From NCBI RefSeq assembly GCF_905397435.1, contig NZ_CAJPVI010000001.1, positions 310,001-374,000 on the forward strand: DNA of 64,000 bases, written 5' to 3'. The DNA comes from Cupriavidus numazuensis (GTDB taxonomy: Bacteria; Pseudomonadota; Gammaproteobacteria; Burkholderiales; Burkholderiaceae). The position numbers were made by a program, and so were the translations under genes. A model generated the notes under the pieces. The model had not been told where the DNA came from, did no database searches, and saw only the letters and a list, made by a program, of their open reading frames with translations. Positions 56,556-64,000 of this stretch are shown here, in pieces. Every line of letters starts with the position of its first letter. Position 1 is the stretch's first letter.

Positions 56556-57269
56556 ATGGAGTGGTTTACCGATCTGTTCACGATGCAGTTCCTGACGGCA
56601 CTGCTATCCATCGTCGTCATTGACCTGGTCCTGGCCGGCGACAATGCGATCGTGATCGCGCTGGCGGCGCGCAACCTGCCGTCGCACCTGCAGAAGAAAG
56701 CCATTGTCTGGGGCACCGTCGGTGCCGTGGTCGTGCGCTCGGCCATGACGATCGGCGTGGTCTGGCTGCTCAAGATTCCGGGCCTGCTGCTGATCGGTGG
56801 TCTCGCGCTGGTGTGGATCGCCTACAAGCTACTGTCCGATGAGGGCGACGGCGACGAGCACGGCTCCGGCGCTTCGACGCTGTGGGGCGCGATGAAGACC
56901 ATCATCATCGCCGACGCGGTGATGGGCGTGGACAACGTGCTGGCCGTGGCCGGCGCCGCGCACGGCAGCTTCCTGCTGGTGGTGCTGGGCCTGCTGATCA
57001 GCATTCCCATCGTGGTGTGGGGCTCGAGCCTGGTGCTCAAGCTGATGGCGCGCTTCCCGGCAATCATCTACATCGGCGCCGGCGTGCTGGCCTTCACGGC
57101 CGTGAAGATGATCGTGCACGAGCCGCTGGTCAAGGCGTTCTTCGAAGCCAACCCGGTGGTCAACTGGGGCCTGTACGTGCTGATCATCGGCGGCGTGCTT
57201 GGCGGCGGCTACCTGGTGCAGAAGCGCCGCGAGCAACATCAGCAACAGCAACCGGCCGGCAGCCACTAA
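56556..57269 (+). CDS. TerC-family membrane protein (Alx/YkoY type, manganese export)
   Basis: A 237-residue integral membrane protein with about seven transmembrane helices. The family motif LVLAGDNAIVIALAARNLP lies near residue 25, and a second copy, IADAVMGVDNVLAVAGAAHG, near 120; both contain aspartates thought to bind Mn2+. Members such as Alx and YkoY export or balance manganese. An AGGAG ribosome-binding site precedes ATG 56556. The upstream riboswitch supports Mn2+ control. Confidence 0.9.
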   Translation: MEWFTDLFTMQFLTALLSIVVIDLVLAGDNAIVIALAARNLPSHLQKKAIVWGTVGAVVVRSAMTIGVVWLLKIPGLLLIGGLALVWIAYKLLSDEGDGDEHGSGASTLWGAMKTIIIADAVMGVDNVLAVAGAAHGSFLLVVLGLLISIPIVVWGSSLVLKLMARFPAIIYIGAGVLAFTAVKMIVHEPLVKAFFEANPVVNWGLYVLIIGGVLGGGYLVQKRREQHQQQQPAGSH

Positions 57270-57400
57270 GGGTTGCCGCCACGCCAGGGCAACTACCCTG
57301 GCCGTTGCCGAAGGGCCGCCCGAGGGAGTGGCCCTTCTTGCTTTAAAATGTCCGGTTTGCGGGCCCGCGCCCGCGTCACATTCCACCCTGCCCCGCGCCG

Positions 57401-58195
57401 ATGAAACAGTATCTCGACTTCATGCGCCATGTGTACGAGCATGGCACCGAAAAGGCCGACCGCACCGGCACCGGCACGCGCTCGGTGTTCGGCCACCAGA
57501 TGCGCTTCGACCTGAGCCAGGGCTTCCCGGTGGTCACCACCAAGAAGCTGCACCTGAAGTCGATCATCCTCGAACTGCTGTGGTTCCTCCAGGGCTCGAC
57601 CAACGTGCGCTGGCTGCAGGAGAACGGCGTCAGCATCTGGGACGAATGGGCCGACGAGAACGGCGAACTGGGGCCGGTCTATGGCTCCCAGTGGCGTTCG
57701 TGGCCGACGCCCGACGGCCGCCATATCGACCAGATCACCGATCTGCTGAACCAGATCCGCGCCAACCCGGATTCGCGCCGCCTGATTGTCTCGGCCTGGA
57801 ACGTGGCCGACATCCCGCGCATGAAACTGCCGCCGTGCCATGCGTTCTTCCAGTTCTACGTGGCCGACGGGCGCCTGTCGTGCCAGCTGTACCAGCGCAG
57901 CGCCGACATCTTCCTCGGCGTGCCTTTCAATATCGCGAGCTACGCGCTGCTGACGCACATGATCGCGCAGCAGACCGGCCTGGACGTCGGCGATTTCATC
58001 TGGACCGGCGGCGATTGCCATATCTACAGCAACCACTACGAGCAGGTGCAGACGCAGCTGTCGCGTGAACCGCTGCCGCTGCCGACGCTGAAGATCGTGC
58101 GCAAGCCGGACAGCATCTTCGATTACCGCTACGAAGATTTCGAGCTGGTCGGCTACCAGTCGCATCCGGCCATCAAGGCACCGGTGGCCGTATGA
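57401..58195 (+). CDS. thyA: Thymidylate synthase
   Basis: Converts dUMP to dTMP with methylenetetrahydrofolate. The 264 residues are the E. coli ThyA length. Catalytic cysteine in [12 protein letters not shown] (about residue 146), dUMP-binding [17 protein letters not shown], and the N-terminal [12 protein letters not shown] loop are visible. It overlaps folA by four bases (ATGA), coupling dTMP synthesis to folate regeneration. Confidence 0.97.
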   Translation: MKQYLDFMRHVYEHGTEKADRTGTGTRSVFGHQMRFDLSQGFPVVTTKKLHLKSIILELLWFLQGSTNVRWLQENGVSIWDEWADENGELGPVYGSQWRSWPTPDGRHIDQITDLLNQIRANPDSRRLIVSAWNVADIPRMKLPPCHAFFQFYVADGRLSCQLYQRSADIFLGVPFNIASYALLTHMIAQQTGLDVGDFIWTGGDCHIYSNHYEQVQTQLSREPLPLPTLKIVRKPDSIFDYRYEDFELVGYQSHPAIKAPVAV

Positions 58196-58692
58196 CGTTG
58201 CTGACTCTCGTCGTCGCGCGCGCCCGCAATGGCACCATCGGCCGCAACAACACGCTGCCCTGGCGGTTGCCGGAAGACCTTGCGCATTTCAAGCGGACTA
58301 CCATGGGTGCGCCGATCATCATGGGTCGGAAGACCTGGGATTCGATTGGCCGGCCTCTGCCTGGGCGGCGCAATATAGTCGTGAGCCGCAACGCGGATCT
58401 GAAGCTGGAAGGCGCTGAAGTTGCCATCTCGCTGGAAGATGCGCAAAGGCTCTGCGTAGGCGTCGAACAGGTGTTTCTGATCGGTGGTGCGCAGCTTTAT
58501 GCCGAGGCGCTGCCCAGTGCGGATCGGCTTGTGGTGACAGAGATCGATGCGGATGTTGAGGGCGATGCGTTCTTCCCCGCCATCGATCCGGCGAAATGGA
58601 TTGAGACGTCCCGCGAAACGCATCATTCGGAGGCCAATGGCTTTGACTATGCATTCGTGACGTATGATCGGCCGCCTTCCGGGGAAGAGTAA
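58192..58692 (+). CDS. folA: Dihydrofolate reductase
   Basis: Regenerates tetrahydrofolate with NADPH after thymidylate synthesis. The 166 residues show the typical motifs: [53 protein letters not shown] and [13 protein letters not shown]. It begins inside the thyA stop codon. A strong terminator lies 24 bases after its stop. Confidence 0.96.
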   Translation: MTLLTLVVARARNGTIGRNNTLPWRLPEDLAHFKRTTMGAPIIMGRKTWDSIGRPLPGRRNIVVSRNADLKLEGAEVAISLEDAQRLCVGVEQVFLIGGAQLYAEALPSADRLVVTEIDADVEGDAFFPAIDPAKWIETSRETHHSEANGFDYAFVTYDRPPSGEE

Positions 58693-58715
58693 AAAAGCCG
58701 ACCAGGCGCAACATG

Positions 58716-58748
58716 AAAGCAGGTGCGATCCGCACCTGCTTTTTTTTC
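58716..58748 (+). terminator. Rho-independent terminator of thyA-folA
   Basis: A 10-bp stem AGCAGGTGCG/CGCACCTGCT (58718-58727 with 58731-58740) with a 3-base loop, followed by eight T. It separates folA from the peptide locus. Confidence 0.96.
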
Positions 58749-58789
58749 GCCCGTGCCTCCAAGGAGTTTTCGAGCGGTTGGGACACGAT

Positions 58790-58810
58790 GTGTCGCTGGT
58801 GCGCGAACAG
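58790..58810. promoter_or_regulatory. Palindromic upstream activator site (paired peptide genes), one mismatch per half
   Basis: GTGTCG-N9-GAACAG, matching CTGTYG-N9-CRACAG at five of six positions in each half, with the exact N9 spacing. It lies 131 bp upstream of the sigma-54 element at 58941. Confidence 0.55.
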
Positions 58811-58940
58811 GCGGCGGCGATATGTTGGCCGCCATCGAACATGGCAGCACCATTCCGCGCTGGTCTCCACCCGGCAGAAAACGTGATTTTCCTTTTGATT
58901 TCAGTGACTTGAGACGTCAAAGAAGAAACTGGCCACGCCC

Positions 58941-58955
58941 TGGCACACCCCATGC
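58941..58955 (+). promoter_or_regulatory. Sigma-54-type promoter of the paired GG-leader peptides
   Basis: TGGCACACCCCATGC: -24 GG and -12 GC with exactly 10 bp between. The predicted start is about 58967, 58 bases before the first peptide. An AT-rich stretch (58880-58910) between the activator site and this element could be a bending site. Confidence 0.72.
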
Positions 58956-59024
58956 GTATATGACTGCGAGCGCAGCAAACGTGCTCCACCAAGCCAACCA
59001 GCCAGCAAATCCAAGGAGTCCATC

Positions 59025-59285
59025 ATGTCCCTGATCATCCAGAACCTGCCCGTCGAACAAGACCTTGACCGCGCCAAGATGAGCGCCGTACGCGGCGGCA
59101 GCCTGTTCCTGAACGGCGGCGTCAATGCCATCACCGGCGGTGGCGGCGTGTCGTTCGCCAGCCCGAACACGATCGTGGCACCCGTCACGCAAGTCGATGC
59201 CTCGACCCGCACCAACGTCGACATGAAGTCGGTCTCCAACATGCTGAACAACGTTGGCGGCATCGTGCAGGCCATGCAGCTCTAA
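59025..59285 (+). CDS. Double-glycine-leader peptide precursor, tandem copy 1 (86 aa)
   Basis: An 86-residue precursor with a 25-residue leader ending in GG (IIQNLPVEQDLDRAKMSAVRGG): Val at -4, Met at -7, Leu at -12. The 61-residue core is Gly/Asn/Val-rich, has no cysteine and ends in an amphipathic segment (NNVGGIVQAMQ). AAGGAG lies upstream of ATG 59025. The leader is related to that of the peptide at 49804, although the cores are unrelated, which suggests a shared exporter. It is followed after 45 bases by a paralogue. Confidence 0.82.
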   Translation: MSLIIQNLPVEQDLDRAKMSAVRGGSLFLNGGVNAITGGGGVSFASPNTIVAPVTQVDASTRTNVDMKSVSNMLNNVGGIVQAMQL

Positions 59286-59330
59286 GCCACCCACGACCCC
59301 ATTCATCCAAAACGATCCCAGGAGACCATC

Positions 59331-59591
59331 ATGTCCTTGACCATCCAGAACCTCCCGCTCGAACAAGACCTCGACAGCGCCAAGATGGGCGCAGTGCGCG
59401 GCGGCAGCCTGTTCCTGAACAGCGGTGTCAATGCCATCACCAGCGCCGGCGGCGTGTCGTTCGCCAGCCCGAACACCATCGTGGCGCCGGTCACGCAGGT
59501 CGATGCCTCGACCCGCACGAATGTCGACATGAAGAGCGTGATGAACTCGATCAACAATGTAGGGGGCGTTGTCGCGGCCCTGCAGCACTAA
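59331..59591 (+). CDS. Double-glycine-leader peptide precursor, tandem copy 2 (86 aa)
   Basis: A paralogue of the preceding gene, with 72 of 86 residues identical by my count; differences concentrate at the N-terminus of the leader, in the glycine stretch and at the C-terminus, while the middle (VSFASPNTIVAPVTQVDAS and following) is unchanged. Leader TIQNLPLEQDLDSAKMGAVRGG has the same -4, -7 and -12 pattern. AGGAG precedes ATG 59331. The two genes form an operon; two-peptide products, or simple dosage, are possible. Confidence 0.82.
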   Translation: MSLTIQNLPLEQDLDSAKMGAVRGGSLFLNSGVNAITSAGGVSFASPNTIVAPVTQVDASTRTNVDMKSVMNSINNVGGVVAALQH

Positions 59592-59684
59592 GCCGCGAAG
59601 CAGGAACGGAGGAAGAGGAGCCGAGAAGCCGGCGCAGTTCGGCGCTCTGCTCCATGCCCGGCCCGGCAGCCGTACGCCGGGTAC

Positions 59685-59722
59685 AAAAAAAGACCGCCCG
59701 TTTTCGGGCGGTCTTTCTTTTC
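59685..59722. terminator. Bidirectional terminator between the peptides and pmbA
   Basis: A 12-bp stem AAAGACCGCCCG/CGGGCGGTCTTT with a TTTT loop (59689-59716), flanked by an A-run on the left and T-rich sequence on the right. It serves both the peptide operon and the convergent pmbA gene. Confidence 0.93.
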
Positions 59723-59743
59723 ACTGGCTTGCGCCGTACGCGA

Positions 59744-61126
59744 TCAGTTGCCGGCGATGGTCATCTGTTCGATCAGGATGGAGCCGGTTTCCTTGGTGCC
59801 GCGCACCAGCGAATCCGCGCCGATGGCGACGATCTGGCGGAACATCTCGCCCATGTTGCCGGCGATGGTGATTTCTTCGACCGGATACTGGATCTCGCCG
59901 TTCTCGACCCAGTAGCCCGACGCGCCGCGCGAATAATCGCCGGTCACGTAGTTCACCCCCTGCCCCATCAACTCCGTCACCAGCAGGCCGGTGCCGAGCT
60001 TCTTCAGCATGCCGCGGAAATCGTCGGCGGCCGTGGTCAGATCGCTCGTGAGCGTCAGGTTGTGCGAGCCGCCTGCGTTGCCCGTGGTCTTCATGCCGAG
60101 CTTGCGTGCCGAGTAGGTCGACAGGAAGTAGCCCTCCACCACGCCGTCGCGCACGACATCGCGTTCGCGCGTGCGCACGCCCTCTTCGTCGAACGGCGCG
60201 CTGCCCATGGCGCCCGGCACGTGCGGACGCTCGTGGATCTGGATATGCGGGCCGAACACCGCCTTGCCCAGCGTGTCATGCAGGAAGGTGGACTTGCGGT
60301 ACAGCGCGCCGCCGGAAACCGCCTGCACGAAGGCGCCGAGCAGGCCGGCTGCCAGCGGCGCCTCGAACAGCACGGGGCAGCGGCGCGTAGACAGCTTGCG
60401 CGCATTCAGGCGGGCAAGCGCACGTTCGGCGGCATAGCGGCCGATGTCCTCGGGCACGGCCAGCGCCAGCGGCGAACGCTTGGACGAATACCAGTCGTCG
60501 CGCTGCATGCCGCCGCCGCTGCCGGCGATCGGCGCGCACGAAATGAAATGGCGCGAGTACGGATAGCCGCCGATGAAACCGCGCGTGGTCGCCAGCACGA
60601 ATTGCGAATGCTGCGCCGATACGCTGGCGCCATCGCTGTTCTTGATGCGCGGCGATACCGCCAACGCCGAAGCCTCGGCGCGGCGCGCGATGTCGATGGC
60701 GCCCTCGGCGTCGACCGTCCACGGATGGAACAGGTCGAGGTCTTGCGGGTTACGCTCCAGCAGCTCTTCCTCGGCCAGGCCGGCGCAATCGTCTTCCGCC
60801 GTGAAACGGGCGATGTTGTAGGCCGCCTCGGCCGTGGCGCGCAGCGCGGCCGGCGAGAAATCCGACGTGCTGGCGTTGCCGCGGCGCTTGCCGATCAGGA
60901 CCGTGACGCCGATCACCTTGTCGCGGTTCTGCTCGATGGTCTCCACCTGCCCCTTGCGCACCGACACCGACAGACCGCTACCCTCGGAGATCTCCGTCGC
61001 AGCATCGGTCGCGCCGAGTTCGCGTGCCACACGCAGCACATCGGCGGCCATCTCGCTGAGCTGGGCCTGGGTATGGGTGAAATGCGCGGTCTGTTCGGCG
61101 ATGGAGTCCATGCTGGGCGGTGTCAT
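59744..61126 (-). CDS. pmbA: Metalloprotease PmbA (TldE)
   Basis: A 460-residue member of the TldD/PmbA family. With TldD it forms a zinc protease that trims unfolded peptides and, in E. coli, processes the microcin B17 leader and degrades CcdA. PmbA (TldE) itself lacks the zinc ligands. Family segments: EISEGSGLSVSVRKGQVETIEQNRDK near the N-terminus and YFLSTYSARKLGMKTTGNAGGSHNL. I chose ATG 61126. It is divergent from darP, a widely conserved pair in betaproteobacteria, and convergent with the peptide operon. Confidence 0.93.
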   Translation of the reverse strand: MTPPSMDSIAEQTAHFTHTQAQLSEMAADVLRVARELGATDAATEISEGSGLSVSVRKGQVETIEQNRDKVIGVTVLIGKRRGNASTSDFSPAALRATAEAAYNIARFTAEDDCAGLAEEELLERNPQDLDLFHPWTVDAEGAIDIARRAEASALAVSPRIKNSDGASVSAQHSQFVLATTRGFIGGYPYSRHFISCAPIAGSGGGMQRDDWYSSKRSPLALAVPEDIGRYAAERALARLNARKLSTRRCPVLFEAPLAAGLLGAFVQAVSGGALYRKSTFLHDTLGKAVFGPHIQIHERPHVPGAMGSAPFDEEGVRTRERDVVRDGVVEGYFLSTYSARKLGMKTTGNAGGSHNLTLTSDLTTAADDFRGMLKKLGTGLLVTELMGQGVNYVTGDYSRGASGYWVENGEIQYPVEEITIAGNMGEMFRQIVAIGADSLVRGTKETGSILIEQMTIAGN

Positions 61127-61159
61127 CAAAAGTCCAAGCGGGAATCATAGCAAGATAAA

Positions 61160-61771
61160 ATGCAGCCCATGACGCGAAATTCCCGTAATTCCCCCGGCTC
61201 TCGCTTTCCTGGCGCCTTTGCGCCGGAACCCGACATGGACGAGCCCAAAAGCAAGTCGCAGAAGAAGCGCGACATGACCGCCCTGCAGGCCCTCGGTGCC
61301 GAACTGGAAGCCCTGGCCAAGGACCGCCTGGCGCGCGTGCCGATGCCCGAGGCACTGGCCGACGCCATCCACGAAGCGCGGCGCACCACGAGCCATGAAG
61401 GCAAGCGGCGCCAGATGCAATTCGTCGGCAAGGTCATGCGTGGCCTCGAAGACGACGAGGTGGAAGCCATCCGCGCCGCGCTCGAGGGCTTCAAGGGCAC
61501 CAGCAAGGCCGAGACCGCACGCATGCACCTGATCGAGCGCTGGCGCGAGCTGCTGCTGGCCGACGACGATGCACTCACCCGCTTCCTGGGCGAACACCCC
61601 GGCGTGGACGTGCAGACGCTGCGCAACATCATCCGCAGTGCCCGCAGGGAGAAGGAGCAGGCCAAGCCGCCGCGCTACTTCCGCGAGCTGTTCCAGGCCA
61701 TCAAGACCGCGCTGGAAGCGAAGGACAGTGCGGCCGGCGAACAACCCCCGACCCCGGAGCCCGAGGCATGA
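61160..61771 (+). CDS. darP: Ribosome biogenesis factor DarP (YjgA, DUF615)
   Basis: A 203-residue DUF615 protein that associates with late 50S assembly intermediates. A charged N-terminus ([25 protein letters not shown]) precedes the helical core containing [12 protein letters not shown] and the C-terminal [14 protein letters not shown]. The start at ATG 61160 is uncertain; ATG 61169 is also possible. It overlaps mog by four bases and is divergent from pmbA. Confidence 0.92.
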   Translation: MQPMTRNSRNSPGSRFPGAFAPEPDMDEPKSKSQKKRDMTALQALGAELEALAKDRLARVPMPEALADAIHEARRTTSHEGKRRQMQFVGKVMRGLEDDEVEAIRAALEGFKGTSKAETARMHLIERWRELLLADDDALTRFLGEHPGVDVQTLRNIIRSARREKEQAKPPRYFRELFQAIKTALEAKDSAAGEQPPTPEPEA

Positions 61772-62406
61772 CGCAGACCACGCAACCGATCGCCCGCAAC
61801 CACCCCGACGAGCTCGTGGTGGGCTTTGTCTCGATTTCCGACCGCGCGTCGGCCGGCACCTACCAGGACGAAGGCATCCCGGCACTGCGCGAGTGGTTCG
61901 GCCGCACGCTGACCTCGCCGTGGCAGGGCGTCGAGCGGTTGATCCCGGACGAGCAGGCGCTGGTCTCGCGCACGTTGATCGACCTGGTCGACGTGGCCGG
62001 TTGCGACCTGGTCCTGACCACTGGCGGCACCGGCCCCGCGCGCCGCGACGTCACGCCCGAAGCGACGCTGGCCGTGGCCACCAAGGAAATGCCGGGTTTC
62101 GGCGAGCAGATGCGCCAGGTGAGCCTGCACTTCGTGCCGACGGCGATCCTCTCGCGCCAGGTGGCCGTGATCCGCGAAACGCCAAGCCGCGCCGCGCTGA
62201 TCATCAACCTGCCGGGCCAGCCGCGCGCGATCCGCGAGACGCTGGAAGGCCTGAGCGACGATGCCGGCAAATCGGTGGTGCAGGGAATTTTTGCTGCAGT
62301 GCCGTATTGCATCGACCTGATCGGCGGCCCGTATATCGAGACCGACGAAAGCGTGGTCAAGGCCTGGCGGCCGAAGCACGCGATCCGCAGCAAGCCCGCC
62401 GCCTGA
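61768..62406 (+). CDS. mog: Molybdopterin adenylyltransferase
   Basis: A 212-residue MoaB/MogA-family protein that adenylates molybdopterin before metal insertion in molybdenum cofactor synthesis. Signature: [24 protein letters not shown], the [18 protein letters not shown] loop, and [19 protein letters not shown]. It starts within the darP stop codon (ATGA). Confidence 0.92.
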   Translation: MTQTTQPIARNHPDELVVGFVSISDRASAGTYQDEGIPALREWFGRTLTSPWQGVERLIPDEQALVSRTLIDLVDVAGCDLVLTTGGTGPARRDVTPEATLAVATKEMPGFGEQMRQVSLHFVPTAILSRQVAVIRETPSRAALIINLPGQPRAIRETLEGLSDDAGKSVVQGIFAAVPYCIDLIGGPYIETDESVVKAWRPKHAIRSKPAA

Positions 62407-62424
62407 GCGGCAGCAAAGCGGGGC

Positions 62425-63306
62425 TCAGCGCAGCCCCAGATATAGCCCCACGGGGACGAAAAGGACGGCGGCGATATTGCCAAGCAGCACGATCGACGCC
62501 ACCTGGTCCGGCTCCTGCCGGAAATGATCGGCCACCAGGAAGTTCAGCACCGCCGGCGGCAGTGAGGCAAACACAAACAGCAGGCCTCGCTGCAGGTCAG
62601 TCATCGGCACCCAGTACGCGAGTGGCAGCGCCACGGCAATGCCCGTGAGCGGACAAGCCACGGCACCCACCAGCCCCATGCCCCAGTTGCGCAGGCTCAC
62701 GTCCTTCATGCGGACACCTAGCGCGAACAGCATCAGCGGCACCGTGGCATCGCCCAACAGCTTGATCGACTGGTAGACCGGCTCCGGCAGCGCGAACCAC
62801 GGCCGCGCGAGCGACAGCCCAACGCCGGCCACCGTCGCCAGTACCATCGGGTTCCGAGCGATCTGCGCGATCGAGGCATGGCGGTTGACGATCTTCATGC
62901 CGATCGTGAAGTGCATGAGGTTCGACGCCGCGAACAGCGCCACCGCGGGCGCCAGCCCCGCCGGCCCGAAGGCAAAGACCGACAGCGGCAAACCCATGTT
63001 GCCGCAGTTGTTGAACATCATCGGCGGCACGAAGGTGCGCGGATCGACGCGCAGTGCGCGCGCCACGACCCACGCGAGCACGCCCGAGCCCAGCACCACG
63101 GCAATCGCGCAGGCCAGCAGCACGAGCTGGTCGGCGAGCACGAACTCCTTGCTGACGAAGGCCGACACCACCAGCAGCGGCGCGATCACGTCCAGCGTGG
63201 CGCGGTTGATGCCCGCCATGTCGGGATGCGCCTTGCGCCCGTACAGCCACCCCACCAGGATGATCAGGATGACCGGTGTGATGATGGAGACGATGCGGGC
63301 AAACAT
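62425..63306 (-). CDS. AEC-family (auxin efflux carrier-like) transporter
   Basis: A 293-residue membrane protein with about ten transmembrane helices, of the AEC/MatE-like permease family found in bacteria and plants. Motifs include PPMMFNNCGNMGLPLSVFAFGPAG and LLFVFASLPPAVLNFLVADHF. Bacterial members carry malate or other dicarboxylates; the substrate here is unknown. It is separated from mog by 18 bases on the opposite strand. Confidence 0.88.
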   Translation of the reverse strand: MFARIVSIITPVILIILVGWLYGRKAHPDMAGINRATLDVIAPLLVVSAFVSKEFVLADQLVLLACAIAVVLGSGVLAWVVARALRVDPRTFVPPMMFNNCGNMGLPLSVFAFGPAGLAPAVALFAASNLMHFTIGMKIVNRHASIAQIARNPMVLATVAGVGLSLARPWFALPEPVYQSIKLLGDATVPLMLFALGVRMKDVSLRNWGMGLVGAVACPLTGIAVALPLAYWVPMTDLQRGLLFVFASLPPAVLNFLVADHFRQEPDQVASIVLLGNIAAVLFVPVGLYLGLR

Positions 63307-63390
63307 GGGGATGGCGGGACGGAGATCGGGCAGCCTGCGCGCAGCAGGCGGGCGGCGTGACCGGCCGCGGGCCGGTCCGCCGGTTCTTGT

Positions 63391-64000
63391 TTATTGGGCG
63401 GGGGTGTCAGCAGCTGGCGCGGCGGGCGCGTCAGCGGCCGGTGCGGCAGGCGTAGCTGCCGTATGGCGGATAAAGTGCGTGCGGTAGTAGCGCAGTTCCT
63501 CGACCGATTCGAGGATATCGGCCAGCGCCGTATGCAGCTGGCGCTTGACGAAGCCCTTGTGGATGGCGGGCTCCCAGCGCTTGCACAGTTCCTTGAGCGT
63601 CGACACGTCGAGGTTGCGGTAATGGAAGAACGCCTCCAGCTTGGGCATGTAGCGCGCCATGAAGCGGCGATCCTGGCAGATCGAGTTGCCGCACATGGGC
63701 GACTTGCTGGCCGGCACCCAGCGCTTGAGGAAGGCCAGCAGCTCGGCCTCGGCCTGCTCTTCGGTCAGCGTGGAGGCCTTGACCTTGTCGATCAGGCCCG
63801 AGCGGCCATGGGTGCCCTTGTTCCAGTTGTCCATGCCGTCGAGCACGGCGTCGGACTGGTGGATCACCAGCACCGGGCCTTCGGCCAGGATGTTGAGTTC
63901 GGAATCGGTCACGACGATCGCGATCTCGATGATGCGGTCGCTATCCGGCGACAGGCCGGTCATTTCCATGTCCAACCAGACCAGGTTGTTTTCACTCTTG
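63391..64000 (-). CDS. orn: Oligoribonuclease (Orn), start beyond window
   Basis: 3'-to-5' exoribonuclease of the DEDD family, which degrades RNA of two to five nucleotides and pGpG from c-di-GMP turnover. DEDD motifs: LDMEMTGL near the start and the later [18 protein letters not shown]. The N-terminal start codon lies past position 64000 (the sequence reads ...[13 protein letters not shown]). The C-terminus has a 20-residue Ala/Pro tail ([19 protein letters not shown]) that E. coli Orn lacks. Confidence 0.94.
   Translation of the reverse strand, partial: KSENNLVWLDMEMTGLSPDSDRIIEIAIVVTDSELNILAEGPVLVIHQSDAVLDGMDNWNKGTHGRSGLIDKVKASTLTEEQAEAELLAFLKRWVPASKSPMCGNSICQDRRFMARYMPKLEAFFHYRNLDVSTLKELCKRWEPAIHKGFVKRQLHTALADILESVEELRYYRTHFIRHTAATPAAPAADAPAAPAADTPAQ

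Noticed and set aside
59025..59591. Interpretation of the peptides as classical lanthipeptides or class II bacteriocins
   Set aside because: No cysteine in the cores, no LanM/LanB-type enzyme and no immunity gene nearby; only the leader and exporter relate them to peptide secretion.

Overview
The window looks like chromosome of a high-GC betaproteobacterium of the family Burkholderiaceae, most likely Cupriavidus or a close relative. The evidence is the gene order: tpiA-secG-tRNA-Leu-nuoABCDE, rpsO-pnp, ilvBNC-psd-pssA-leuA, sigma factor-DUF3619-DUF3106-RDD, and pmbA-darP-mog, together with strong GC bias at third codon positions. Most of the window is vertically inherited core genome. I see no prophage, insertion sequence, rRNA or CRISPR.

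Layout. 1-8972: respiratory complex I genes (minus strand), tRNA-Leu(GAG), secG, tpiA, a quinone oxidoreductase, and rpsO-pnp. 9149-18969: a periplasmic binding protein, a small lipoprotein, then branched-chain amino acid and phospholipid biosynthesis (leuA, a Kbp-like protein, pssA, psd, ilvC, ilvH, ilvB). leuA is preceded by a previously unannotated leucine-rich leader peptide and an attenuator. 19315-26796: an ECF-type sigma factor operon, then a lipase-like hydrolase, then a PlcP-like phosphoesterase, an Agt-like glycosyltransferase and diacylglycerol kinase behind a Pho-box-like repeat array, which reads as a phosphate-starvation lipid-remodelling operon, and finally a TetR regulator and a LOG protein. 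26825-33370: assorted genes, including a truncated haemoglobin, an FtsX-type permease, and an orphan tungstate-binding protein divergent from a ModE-like regulator.

33420-50028 is the most unusual part. It encodes what looks like a complete, regulated secretion system for double-glycine leader peptides: a C39-peptidase ABC exporter with two cyclic-nucleotide-binding-like domains, a parvulin without signal peptide, an HlyD-type adaptor, an outer-membrane TolC/NodT-type lipoprotein, a two-FHA-domain membrane protein, a transmembrane Ser/Thr kinase, a formylglycine-generating-enzyme-like protein, two DUF4399 proteins, a sigma-54 activator lacking a receiver domain, and a small GG-leader peptide (49804). 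Two further, tandem GG-leader peptides lie 9 kb away (59025 and 59331). The outer-membrane gene and both peptide loci each carry a sigma-54-type -24/-12 element (GG-N10-GC), and each has the same palindrome, CTGTYG-N9-CRACAG or a close variant, 131-142 bp upstream of it. These parts appear to form one regulon controlled by the activator encoded in the exporter operon.

50841-64000: the RhlE helicase with a long 5' leader, a roughly 0.7-kb nested inverted-repeat element, ergothioneine genes egtD-egtB, a terC gene behind a yybP-ykoY-type manganese riboswitch, thyA-folA, the paired GG peptides, pmbA, darP, mog, an AEC transporter and the start-truncated oligoribonuclease gene orn.
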